NCBI RefSeq assembly: GCF_000400465.1
Contig: NW_008806275.1
Location: 496,001-560,000, forward strand
Origin: Wallemia ichthyophaga EXF-994
Taxonomy: Eukaryota > Basidiomycota > Wallemiomycetes > Wallemiales > Wallemiaceae
Length of the DNA stretch: 64,000 nt
Reading direction: 5' to 3'
In this document: one piece after another, positions 14,401 through 26,258 of the stretch
Numbering within the stretch: position 1 is the stretch's first letter
Layout: every line of letters begins with the position of its first letter
Made by a program: the position numbers and the translations under genes
The notes under the pieces: generated by a model
Database searches by the model: none
Told to the model about the DNA's origin: nothing
The model's input: only the letters and a program-made list of their open reading frames with translations

Positions 14401-14922
14401 GTCTGGAACGGAGCGCACAGCTTCAATCAAGTCAAGGGTGTGCATTGCCTCTTTGAGACTATCTCCTTTAGACCACAGGAAGCGTAGATCGTGCCTGCGG
14501 ATATCAAGGCCGTCTCGTGCATCCTTGAGAGCGTAACGAGAGTCGTGGATGTCTGTAGAAGTGGATTGAAGCGAATTGTTGAATTGATCATGAGCAGCTC
14601 TAGTAGCATCAAAAGCGTGGCTATGTGAGTTCAAAATTGATTGCAAAGCCTCTTCCAAATTGTGTTTTGTATCCAAAAACGAGTGCAATGCGCTAGATTG
14701 AGAATCATCCAACAAATTCAAAGCGAGAGTGACTGGATTGAAATCTGGCTCCATTACATAAGCCCATTCATTTCTAACATGCTTAAGTAGCTCGTTTATC
14801 TCCCCAGATGTTCCATCGTCAACATTGTCAAGCCTAGTTGAACTGCTTGTCGGAGCTTCTGTCTGCTGACGTGTACGTCGCTGTGAGCGCGCTGGACGAA
14901 AAGGCTTTTGAGCTTCGTCCAT
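11496..14922 (-). CDS. SEC8: Exocyst complex component SEC8 (EXOC4)
   Basis: Subunit of the octameric exocyst that tethers secretory vesicles at the plasma membrane. Exons (minus) 14922-12826, 12770-12501, 12434-11496; 1101 aa, the usual length. The family region near residues 180-270 reads LIEAVRSVPDMLESLITDK, then VVLLNKSLTIVNLPSL, VGAIVDLRLFLLSQ and IEELHNHVYLKTYHTDNLW, which is characteristic of Sec8. The N-terminal 40 residues are basic (RPARSQRRTRQQ). Low-complexity His/Thr and Gly/Ser runs lie near residues 400, 500 and 630. Intron donors are GTATGT and GTAAGT, unlike most of the window. It is head-to-head with TAF11, 92 bp between start codons. Confidence 0.88.
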
Positions 14923-15014
14923 TAGAGATGAGAGACGGGAGAGATGGTGGTGGTGGGGGTACAAGAAGTTCCTTGAATCTCAACCATCATCATCTCTGGA
15001 AATTTAAAAATCAA

Positions 15015-15803
15015 ATGTCATCGCACAAACGACAGAGATCTTCTACACCAGCTGAATTGTCTTTACCTGGCCAGTCACTGGGACAGGGACAGTCACAAGG
15101 CCAGCAGCACCCAGGACCACCACCACCACCTTCACCAGAATCAAAGAAAGGCAGAGGTCGTCCACGCAAGTCCGATAAAGGCAAAGGACCTTCTCTATCA
15201 CCAACTCTTCCCCAAAATGAATTAGAACCTGCAAACAACGCACCACCAAAGAAAGCAGAAGAAGACGACGATGATGAAATTGATGATGATTGGATGGAGG
15301 ACGATGAGTTTGAGAGAGAGAGGCTGCAGTCGAAGAAAGCTAAAGAGGATTTGGGGTGAGTGATGTGTGTCTTTGGTCGATTCATTCACTCAAATTCCCT
15401 AGAATTCTTCTACAACACTTTTCCCCTGAACAGCTACAGCGTTATGAGGTTTATAGGCGTGCTGCTCTCAATAAGAGTACCATACGGAAGGTGAAATAGC
15501 CTCATTCTCATCACGCATACACTCACTCTTTCTCCCAGCTATGTAACCAGACACTCAACCAAAGCGTATCTCAAAATGTCAGCATCATTGTCTCTGGTTT
15601 CTCAAAGGTCTTTGTCGGTGAGATTGTAGAGAAGGGTGAGTTTGTGATCAATATCGTTGCAATGTCTTACGATAATCCAATTAGCACGCCAAGTCCAGCA
15701 ATCTTGGGGTCAATCAGGTCCTCTCTCAGCTGATCAGATACGAGAAGCTCACCGTCTGTACCAGAAAGACAAAGGCGCGCATCGCAAGCCATTCGTGAGG
15801 TGA
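15015..15803 (+). CDS. TAF11: TFIID subunit 11 (TAF11)
   Basis: Histone-fold TBP-associated factor that pairs with TAF13 in TFIID. Exons 15015-15355, 15403-15490, 15539-15634 plus base 15635, and 15685-15803. The N-terminal 110 residues are disordered: Gln/Gly/Pro-rich, an AT-hook-like GRGRPRK, then an acidic stretch [15 protein letters not shown]. The histone fold is [20 protein letters not shown], then [34 protein letters not shown], and ends [18 protein letters not shown]. Three introns of 47-49 nt, two with GTGAGT donors and one with GTGAAA, interrupt the fold. The last residues HRKPFVR follow the final helix directly. Confidence 0.92.
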
Positions 15804-15871
15804 TTCCAGTACATATTCTATTATTTATAAAATTACATGATTAGTTTGCTAATTCTATGTCAAAAGTGATC

Positions 15872-16881
15872 TTATTTCTCACTTTCGATGATAGGCGTAT
15901 TGCTGGCATATGAAGTAATCAAACTCCTCCTTTTGTCCACTTGCTTATCGCATAACATACTCACAGCGTATAGCGATACAATAGGGGCCTGTACCATATT
16001 CAACAAAAATCCGAACACTCCCTTGAGTGCTTCTGGCCACCACGTATGCGCGACATTCTCCCTGCCTCCGATCAACGGTGCCATAATAGCAATCGATACT
16101 GGAAACACAACGAAAAAGATGATTGCCGAGTTGAGCAAACCAGAGAGAACAGTGAAGAGGATTGATTTAGGTGAGGTCACGAACCTCTTTATCAGCCCCA
16201 CTGAACCCAGCTTCTCGTCCTTGCGCGTGCCTGCCGGGATGGGGATGTGGGGGAGGAGGATTACTGCAGGAAGAGGAATTCGTTCTATCAATTGCTTTGG
16301 AATATGCAAGGCGTGCCATGGTACCCGCCTCTGTGCGTAGTAGTCGAGCGTGAGTGTTATTGTCGTGAAAAAATACGTCAATGTGCCCTGAATGAAAATT
16401 GTTACCGCTAGATCGCCACTGAGAGGACACGGGAAATACCACCACGATATCTGTGCCTGGTCTGGAGTGGGAGTGGAGTCAGCGGTCTTCTTATATTGCG
16501 CCCTGCTGCCCTGCAATCTGCGCCTTTACTCACCTTTGTACATTCCCCAAGCTGTAGTAATTGTTAGCTGGTACTTGATCTTCTGAAAATACCCGCACCT
16601 ATCACGAAATTAATTCCGCCCGTGAAAAGCGACGGCAGTATCGTTTGTATTGTAATAAGCAACAAATCCAATAGCTTGTTTTTCCTGTCTTTCTTGGGAA
16701 CATCTCCCAGTCTATTCATCGCTTCCTCTCTGTCCAAATGGTGTTGGTCTGTGGCTGCAAAAGACAGTGTGCTACCATCTGATGGTGCGCTGACGGTAAT
16801 GGGCGATGGTGTTATTCTGTGGCTGTAGGGGTGGCTGTCTCTGTTTACCCCGATTCGTTCTTCCTCACTGACCAGCTGCAT
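15872..16881 (-). CDS. Multi-pass membrane protein of unknown function (possibly DUF2456-like)
   Basis: Exons (minus) 16881-16599, 16551-16534 and 16461-15872; 296 aa. The first 70 residues are hydrophilic, then hydrophobic segments occur at roughly residues 72-97 (LLLITIQTILPSLFTGGINF), 118-140, 200-230 and 250-275, so four or more membrane helices are likely. The 18-nt middle exon codes WGMYK with split codons at both ends; it is supported by a branch site (CTAAC) and CTACAG acceptor before it, and by GTGAGT and CTCCAG after it. The fold and the WWYFPCPLSGDLAVT segment recall a fungal DUF family of vacuolar or ER membrane proteins. The family name is a guess. Confidence 0.65.
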
Positions 16882-18420
16882 CTTCTATGATCACTGTTGG
16901 AACGGAAGAGTAACTCGAGCGCTCGGTAGCGATATGATGTCATCGGCATATCAATCGCATTCTTTCTGCTAGCAAGCTACGCACTGACAGCATTGAAGAT
17001 CTCGCTTTCTATCCCTCTTTCTCCGATCATTTCTACCTCTCTCCTTGGCTTTTCCGTAGCTTGTGCAGATTTCGCAGCCGTGGCGCAGATCATTTCGCCG
17101 CTTTTGTATATTTTAGCTAGTAGAAACAAGTCACATTAGCTCACACATAATCGGCATGCTTGCATGTTTCGCTCACCCTACACACCACGTGCCAAGCTAA
17201 ACACGCTACACGATCATGCCAGTGCATGCCAGTCATATCTGAGAATTCACAACGTATCGCATACTAATTACTTCCCCAAATCACCCTCTTGTTGTAATAG
17301 AGACTTTAATTTCGGCACACCGCTACATCACTATTAATAACGAATCATCCGTGCGTAGAGTGTTGTGCGTTGTGCGCAATACAAGCGAGTCAGAAAAATG
17401 CGATGAGGGGTTAATTATTTGTGTCAAAGCTGCTCAATTGTTACTCAGAGATTGATTTATAAGAATACTCGACAGCTGCTATTATTACTCCGATCATGTG
17501 ATTACTCGATGTAATTATCCGATGCATGGGCACATTCGTTGGGATCACACTACTTTTATAAAGAAGTCTTATTCTTGTAAGGAAAACGTCTCCGGTATTT
17601 CTGATTTGAAAGGTCACTCTGTCGAAAATTTCTGCCCAGTCTACTCAGAAAAAGGATAAGCAAATGCGGAGGTGATCGCGTACTACCAATATAAAGATTT
17701 TGGCTAGATCAATGATCTAATGGGATCTAAAGCATACTAGCTAGACTTTTATATCTGCACTCCGCTCAATATCCATTTAGATGAATTTCCCCACTACCAC
17801 CTATCTCATCTCAGATGTCTGATTTACGAGTTTTGATGATCTCCAAATAAGAGAGCTTCAAAAATAGACCCGGATGAACTCTACAAGATTTTTCCAGAAT
17901 TGCATCCCTGAGCCTCCATGTGCGCCCTTTAGGCTGTTCGGAAGTTGTGATTTGACTTCGCTCTGTATCACGCTATAGGACAGATAACGAGGATTCCACG
18001 TGCTTCGTAGTTTACAACAAAGCTTTCTGACTTACTGAGATCGCATAAATTCAGAGATCTCAAGTACTCATACTTCTATATACGATATACATTTTCCGAT
18101 ACTTAGCATCCACAGGACTCAATGCTTGCTCCAGGGAACAAGTAATGACATTAAGTAATCTTACACGTCTGGCTCAACAAGATGTATTTCGAAAAATTGA
18201 ATGATGCCAGTGATGGGATGCATAAGGCAGCATTGAAATCTTAGAGGTCGGCATAGTACAAAATAGCATGCACAGACGCCAAAAATGGCATATATATTTC
18301 GACGGTCACAGAGCTCTATAGAGGCTAGCAAGTGCAATGACAAGGTCAATATGCTCATGCATGTATTAAAAAACATGTACTCGGTTGACTTGTTTTTGTT
18401 ACAGGAAACCAACTGTTTGA
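16882..18420. other. Gene-free region, about 1.5 kb
   Basis: No open frame with conserved residues, no tRNA-like B box and no obvious repeat array was seen on either strand. Stops are frequent in all frames and base composition is more AT-rich than the flanks. A cluster of related short words (CGATGTAATTA, CCGATGCATG, CGATCATGTG) occurs at about 17490-17530. The first 200 bases probably hold the promoter of the minus-strand membrane protein; the remainder may be promoter or terminator sequence, a noncoding RNA or decayed DNA. Confidence 0.5.
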
Positions 18421-19355
18421 TCAGGTTTTAATATATGAAAGTACATCTGGAATATTTTGCACGTAATTTATGTTTGATAGCACGTCTTGTTGAAGCGGTT
18501 TATGATACTCTGCTCTATAGAAAAGTAAAGGATGCATTCCAGCGTGCATCGCTCCCAGGTAGTCGCTGCGAGGGTTAGTTAACTCAGTCAGGTACGCAAC
18601 GATCAGACACACGCTTTGTATTCATCACCCACGAAAAGAACCTCCTCCGGACGTATGTTTGAGTGAAGAGCGTGTTTGAATATGTTAATATCCGGTTTCT
18701 CGCAGCCGACGTTATACGACAGGCTAATTTTGTCGAAAAAGTGACGTAGGTGAAGAGATTCAAGTACAGATACTGCGATTAGAGTAAGATGCGCACTTAT
18801 TACTCGCAACACACCCACCTATTCTCTCATCGGAATTGGATACCAAACCGCATTTTAACCCAGACTTTTTTATGGATGATACTGCAGGCGTGGATCGATT
18901 CAGTTGCGACTTTGTGCCTTTTAGCCCCTCTCACGTGTTTCATAGGATCCTTCAAATGGCTCATAACCTTCCGAGCTTGCGAATCGAGTAAGTAGCTCAT
19001 TCTGAATAACTTGCAGAGAAGTATTATTAACTGGAATCGCAGTAATGAGCTTGAGTCACTTGATTGGCACTCAGAACCCACTGTCTGCTACGCTGACGTT
19101 ATCCTCTATCACCATTCTGATAAGAGTAGACCACCATTGATTGGGTGTCCAGGCAATACTCTTGCCGTAGTTACTAGCCTTCTCGTTCAATTGTACAAAC
19201 GCAACTTTAAAGGAAGACTTGATGACGTCTGGATTGATATTGATTCCGTGTTTGTGGAAAACATGGGCGTATTGATTAGGTATGGGCTGCCTGGGCCTGA
19301 GAATCGTGTCAAAGGCATCAAACAGAACCATCCTAGTCGTCGTAGCCGCCTTCAT
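18421..19355 (-). CDS. HAD-superfamily hydrolase, HDHD3-like
   Basis: Exons (minus) 19355-19082, 19030-18935, 18881-18819, 18772-18613, 18565-18421; 245 aa. HAD motif I is VLFDAFDTIL, with Phe between the first Asp and Asp-Thr as in haloacid-dehalogenase/HDHD3 relatives. The cap helices hold NQYAHVFHKHG and WTPNQWWSTLI. Motif II is CGLVSNSDERI, motif III Lys lies in YNVGCEKPDINIFKHAL and motif IV is LFVGDEYKADYLGA. Four introns of 46-53 nt are each fixed by a motif that continues across the junction. Substrate unknown; relatives include phosphatases with poorly defined targets. It lies between the gene-free region and the ribosomal protein gene. Confidence 0.85.
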
Positions 19356-19498
19356 TGTATTTTTTCAAGCAGGGGAATCAAAGAAGCAATGAAATATAAA
19401 ACCATTTTTATTACAATGATAAAATCATTCCATCCCCCCTCTAACTAACCCTACTATCGTGCGCTAGCTCAACTTTCGCTAACTCGGCCCACGATGGT

Positions 19499-20395
19499 TT
19501 ACTCCCAAGAGGATTGTTGGGCAGCGGTACCTTCTTGGACAGCGGTTGGTTCAGCAGCCCAGTCGGTGGTACCGAGGGTACCATCAGCAGCCCAGTCAAC
19601 GGCATCGTTTGATTGGATACCTGCGGCGACGGTTGGGTCAACAGCGCCAGCTTGAGCAGCACCTTGAACATCCCATTCAGGGATGGCAGTAGCGCCTTCA
19701 GCCTCAGCATCAGCGTTACGACCTTCACCGGAAGAAGCGATGACCTTGGCTTCAGCGAGAGCAGCTTGCTCAGCCTCGACTTCTTCTGGAGCGCGGTAGA
19801 AGAACATGTCTGGCATAATGTTCCAGTTCTCAGATCTGGAGATGGTGCCTCTGAGACGGAGAACTTCACGTGCAAGTAACCACCAAATCAAACCAATTGA
19901 GTGACGACCCTTGTTGTTGGTTGGGATAGCAACGTCGACAAACTTGAGAGCAGCGTCAGTGTCACAGAGAGCAATGACAGGGATGTTGACGTAAGCAGCT
20001 TCACGGATAGCTTGGTGATCGACGCGTGGGTCAGTGACGATGATGAGACGTGGCTCCTTGAATGATCTGGTGATGTAGTTGGTGAAAGAACCAGGAGTGA
20101 ATCTACCAGCGATAGCTTGAGCGCCAGTTTGAGCAGCGAACTTGTGAACAGCACGTTGACCGTATGGACGAGAAGAAATGACAGCGACATCATTTGGGTT
20201 CTCAACAGCAGCGATGATTCTTGCAGCCAACATGAGCTTCTCCCAGGTCTTACCCAAGTTGATGAGGTTGATACCATCCTTACGGGTTCTCCAGACGTAT
20301 GGCTCCATGGCCTTTTCAACGTTCTTAACGCCCATGTGGCAGTGGGCGGCTAAGAGAAGGCTAACATCATCTGAGGTCATTTGGAGAGCAGACAT
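19499..20395 (-). CDS. RPS0: 40S ribosomal protein S0 (uS2, RPSA)
   Basis: Small-subunit protein uS2, needed for late 18S rRNA maturation. Single coding exon, 298 aa. Conserved blocks are [83 protein letters not shown] and [21 protein letters not shown]. The C-terminal tail is acidic and Ala/Trp-rich ([25 protein letters not shown]), as in the laminin-receptor branch. Codon usage looks strongly biased (GTT, GCC and AAC frequent), as expected for a highly expressed gene. A GTGAGA just upstream of the start may be a 5'UTR intron donor. Confidence 0.96.
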   Translation of the reverse strand: MSALQMTSDDVSLLLAAHCHMGVKNVEKAMEPYVWRTRKDGINLINLGKTWEKLMLAARIIAAVENPNDVAVISSRPYGQRAVHKFAAQTGAQAIAGRFTPGSFTNYITRSFKEPRLIIVTDPRVDHQAIREAAYVNIPVIALCDTDAALKFVDVAIPTNNKGRHSIGLIWWLLAREVLRLRGTISRSENWNIMPDMFFYRAPEEVEAEQAALAEAKVIASSGEGRNADAEAEGATAIPEWDVQGAAQAGAVDPTVAAGIQSNDAVDWAADGTLGTTDWAAEPTAVQEGTAAQQSSWE

Positions 20396-20773
20396 GGCTG
20401 AGAATGTTTTGTGAGATTTAGATTTTTGTATTTCCTTCTTTTCTCACCTGTTTTCTTCTGGTCTTGGTACGGGAGCAAGAAGTCAATTCTGCCCAAAATC
20501 TTCTGAGCTCGCTTCGCGGGCAACAAAAAAATTATAAATTTAGCAAAAATTGGAGCCGATTTTGAGGAGATTGCAAGGATTGTGATGGATTGTGGATGAT
20601 TCTATTCTCATCATATTGTGCTATGTGCTGTGTGCTGTGTGTGCTTATAAGAGGCGTTTTGGGGAATGGTGCTGTGAATAGCCATAGAGATTTGTATACA
20701 GATTCTAGTATTGTAAAGTACTTGAAAACACTTGAATTATCCCAGTCTCCCCTCTTAGACCACAACGACCAAC
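20396..20773. promoter_or_regulatory. Divergent promoter between RPS0 and trehalase
   Basis: A 378-bp region between two divergent start codons. It contains an A-rich stretch at 20525-20550 and one CCCCT five-mer (a stress-response-element core) at 20749-20753, near the trehalase start. A single five-mer is weak evidence. No ORF or RNA gene is recognised. Confidence 0.35.
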
Positions 20774-23287
20774 ATGATTACGTCAAAACACCCGGAAGAT
20801 AAGGAGAAGTCGGTTGGAAAAAGGAAATCATTCGCTACAGAACCCAGGCCAGATTTATTCTCAACGCCTGATGAATATTACGATACTAATGATAAAGTTA
20901 TAAACAGGACTAGAACGCTGTCTATTTCAAATATGGAATCTAGGCGCAATAGACCAAATTCAACGATCCAAAGGAGATTGAGCCATGGTGAGTGGCGTTG
21001 TCTGTTTAATTCATCTCTCTAAGCCATTTCAGATGAACCTTCAAACATCCCGCGTAGATTCTTAGTAAACGTTAATGACACTTTAAATGTTATCTTGGAG
21101 CAAGAAGATTTAGACAATAACTCTCAAATCTCAATCACCGACGCTGGCCCAAAGTTATTTCAACTTGGCACTGCTTCGTCTAACGGCTACAACGCTTTCG
21201 ATATTAGAGGCAACTACATGCTCTCAAACCTTCTCCAAGAACTTGCAACCGCTAAAGATCAAGGCCGCTCCCAAATTCTTCTCGACGAAGCAAGACTCGC
21301 TGAAGATCCTCTCCAGCGTCTCAGCAGGATGATTAAGTTCACTTTCTGGTCAAATCTTACACGCTCTATCGACAAAAAAGGTCTCGAGAAGGTGATCTCA
21401 GACCCTAAAGATAGATCTGGCGAGAAAAGTCCCCTTATTTACGTTCCAATCGACGCTCCTCATATATACGACTATTATGTAAAGTTGGCGCAGGAAAAAC
21501 CACAACTCAACCTTCGTGTTGAAATGCTACCAGCACACCCTGACAATCCCGCTTTTGTTCGCTCAATTAGCACAAAACCTGGTCTCTTGGCTTTAGAAAT
21601 GCGCGAATCCTCAAATGGTCAACTCGAGGGCATTCCCTTTGTTGTTCCAGGTGCGAGATTTAACGAAATCTACTATTGGGATAGCTACTTCATGGCTTTA
21701 GGGCTCATATCTGACGATCTCATTGATCTCGCTCAAGGCATCGTCGATCATTTCGTTTTTCAGATTCGCCATTATGGCAAAATACTGAATGGGAATAGGA
21801 GCTACTATTTAACACGCTCTCAGCCACCCTTCCTCACCGATCTTGCGATGCAGATCTACCACCGTCTGCCTGACGACACGGAAGCTGAGAGGGAATCCAA
21901 CAAGCAATGGCTTGCGCGTGCAATAAGAGCTGCTATCAAGGAGTACCACAATGTGTGGATGTCTGAGCCCAGATTAGACCCTGTTTCCGGTTTATCGAGA
22001 TTCAGACCTCCATCTATCGGCATCCCACCTGAAACTGAGCCTTCGCATTTCTTGCACGTTCTTGAACCTTTCGCTGAAAAACACGGTATGGGGGTTGATG
22101 AGTTTATTACTAAATACAACAACCAAGAGGTTAAAGATAGCGAGCTTGATGACTTTTTCTTGCACGATATAGCTATTAGGGAAAGCGGACATGATACGAC
22201 TACTAGATTTGAAAACTGCTGCGCGGATTTGGCAACAGTTGATTTGAATACTTTGCTGTGTGAGTACTGCTTCTGCTCATGCTCATGCTCATGAAGATTA
22301 ACCACTGGTACAGACAAGTATGAGGTGGATATTGGTTTCGCAATCAAGGATCAGTTCGACGACGAGCTGGAGTTGTTTGATGAGTTTGAGTTGACGCCGT
22401 CGCCATTCGCCGCCGAGTCCACCGACAGCTCCACGCCAAAGCGCAAATCAACAGATGTGACGCAGACGAGCAAACCATGGTTCGAGCGTGCCAAAGGGCG
22501 TCGCGCGCGCCTAGACAGATACTGCTGGAACGATGAGGCAGGCAATTACTTTGACTACAACACCAAAACGCAGAAGCAGACGACGTTCGAGACGGCGACG
22601 AGTCTATGGGCGCTATGGGCAGGTTGTGCGACCGAAACGCAAGCTAAGGCGTTAGTAGAGAAAGCTCTGCCTCTGTTCGAGGTGATGGGAGGGATAACAA
22701 CGTGTTCCGAGAGGAGCAGGGGACCTTTAACTCCCGAAAATCCAGCTAAGCAGTGGGATTACCCTTACGCATGGCCTCCTCATCAGGTTATCGCATGGGT
22801 GGGACTCGAGCGCTACGGTTTCATGGAAGCCGCTCAGCGGTTGGCGTATAGATGGGTTTATATGATGATAACAGCTTTTGTGGATTTTAACGGAACCGTT
22901 ACGGAGAAATTCGACGCTGTTCGTCTCACTCATATGGTCGATGCTGAGTATGGGAACCAGGGGATCGATTTCGATTTCGTGCCTAGAGAAGGATTTGGAT
23001 GGTCGAATGCGTCTTTCCAAGTAGGCCTGTCGTTCCTCACGAATAGCATGAAGACGGCACTTTCAGTTTGTACGTCACCTGAGGTTTACTTCAGTCGTAG
23101 AGTGGGTGGTGAGAGTGAGGGATTGGAGAGAGATGCTCCAGTAACTCCTCCCGCTGTGCTCGCTGCTAAAGGTGACATTGATAGCCTGTATACGGAGAAG
23201 GAAGGCGATGCAGAAGCGCCGTTCGCTGATAAGAGGAAGAGAATGTCCATCGATGTCTCACAAGCCATCAAAGGATTTTCCAATTAA
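20774..23287 (+). CDS. NTH1: Neutral (cytosolic) trehalase, GH37
   Basis: Hydrolyses trehalose to two glucose in the cytosol, mobilising the stress protectant. Exons 20774-20987, 21033-22259, 22314-23287; 804 aa, longer than typical neutral trehalases of about 750. The calcium-binding segment near residue 110 is EQEDLDNNSQISITDAGPK. GH37 signatures are PGARFNEIYYWDSYFMALG and QWDYPYAWPPHQV. RRLS at residues 67-70, directly before intron 1, fits a PKA site; PKA activation is established for yeast Nth1. After TSPEVYF, where the family normally ends, about 60 extra residues follow and contain KRKRMSID. Intron 2 carries three copies of the six-mer CTCATG. Confidence 0.93.
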
Positions 23288-23432
23288 GAGGGGTGCAATT
23301 AATGAAGTAACGAATAACGCGACAAACACGATAAGCACAACAAATACAACGAACAAAGCAAACATATGAATAAAACGAACACTGGTATTGTATGTCTATT
23401 TAATCAACAAAAATTTTCATAAACAAATCACA

Positions 23433-24323
23433 TCACACAGGCGGCCGTGGAGTGGGTTGGATAGTATTTGGGGCAGGCTCAGCTGGAACACTTAAGCTGG
23501 GTGTGCGCGTGTGGGTGGGAGTGCTCTGTTGATCCTGTCGTTGCTGCTGTTGTTGAGTAGCGTCTTCAAAATCCGCTACAGACACACCGGGGACATCTGG
23601 TCGAGGAGTGAGGAGGAGTTGAAAAGGAGGTAGTGAGGAGTGTGTGTGAGTGACGTCGTCCATGTTGATTGGTAATGCATTGTCGGATTCGAGCTGAGCA
23701 TCCATCCTGTCTAAATCATCCGTACTATTCTGTGTACTGTCTGCACCATTTGCACCCCGTATCGTAGTCAACGCAGCGACGAGGTCCTCTGCCAGTGTCT
23801 CAGTATTGGGTGGATCCTCTTTGACAGGTTCCCATCCCACAGGCGGGGATCCAGGAGGGCTGATAAGGAAATTTTTCTCTATGCCAGGAACGCTTAGGAA
23901 GAATTCGCTGTGAGTCTTGGTCGATACGGGTGTGGGTGTTGGCGGGAGGGAGAAGACGCGCAGAAGGAAGCCGTGGTTCCAAGCGGGGGCAAGAGGAGCG
24001 CAGTCTGAGCGAGCCCTGTGGCGTTTGCGGAGGTGTGGTGTGTGTGGTGTGTGTGGTGTGTGTGTGAGCCCTGTGTGCCCTGTGTGCCCTTTACCCCCCA
24101 CAGCCAGCCTATCAAGACGATCTTTGCAGAGCTGCGCATCGCCGGCATCCCAGAAAATTGCTATTGCTCTCCCGAATGAACCAAGCGGTATCCACGAGTA
24201 GAGCTCGTTATCGGAGCGCAGCGCGTGGGCTTCGATGGCTGATTTGAGGATATCGAGGATGTGCGTGTCGAATATGCAGCTGGGGAGATTGGTGAATACG
24301 AGTGTGTTGCTGTGGTGCGTCAT
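23433..24323 (-). CDS. RCN1: Calcipressin (regulator of calcineurin)
   Basis: Binds and modulates the Ca2+/calmodulin phosphatase calcineurin. Single exon, 296 aa, start at the first ATG of the frame (24323). The N terminus is an RRM-like fold (NTLVFTNLPSCIFD, then WIPLGSFGRAIAIFWDAGDA), followed by the calcineurin-binding signature FLISPPGSPPVGWEP at about residues 165-180. A Thr/His/Pro run (HTPHTPHTPH) lies in the middle. The Gln-rich C terminus carries no recognised domain. The head-to-head partner is PRP4, 69 bp between start codons. Confidence 0.9.
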   Translation of the reverse strand: MTHHSNTLVFTNLPSCIFDTHILDILKSAIEAHALRSDNELYSWIPLGSFGRAIAIFWDAGDAQLCKDRLDRLAVGGKGHTGHTGLTHTPHTPHTPHLRKRHRARSDCAPLAPAWNHGFLLRVFSLPPTPTPVSTKTHSEFFLSVPGIEKNFLISPPGSPPVGWEPVKEDPPNTETLAEDLVAALTTIRGANGADSTQNSTDDLDRMDAQLESDNALPINMDDVTHTHSSLPPFQLLLTPRPDVPGVSVADFEDATQQQQQRQDQQSTPTHTRTPSLSVPAEPAPNTIQPTPRPPV

Positions 24324-24392
24324 TGGCGGTGGTGGTGGTAGTTGAACACTAACTATCAACTGACAAGTCGATGGATAAATATCAAAGTGTAA

Positions 24393-26203
<1,811 letters not shown>

Positions 26204-26258
26204 GTGCATAATGTGTAAATTATTTGAAGAAGAAAAATGAATATATTTATAGCAATTT

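Noticed and set aside
20749-20753. CCCCT stress-response element near the trehalase start
   Set aside because: A single five-mer is expected by chance in a region this long.
22262-22300. CTCATG repeats in trehalase intron 2
   Set aside because: Three copies of a six-mer inside an intron; ordinary microsatellite variation.
22340-22520. Apparent insertion in the trehalase catalytic domain
   Set aside because: Relatives have a linker of similar length at this place (charged region before the RAKxRR segment), so it is not an insertion.
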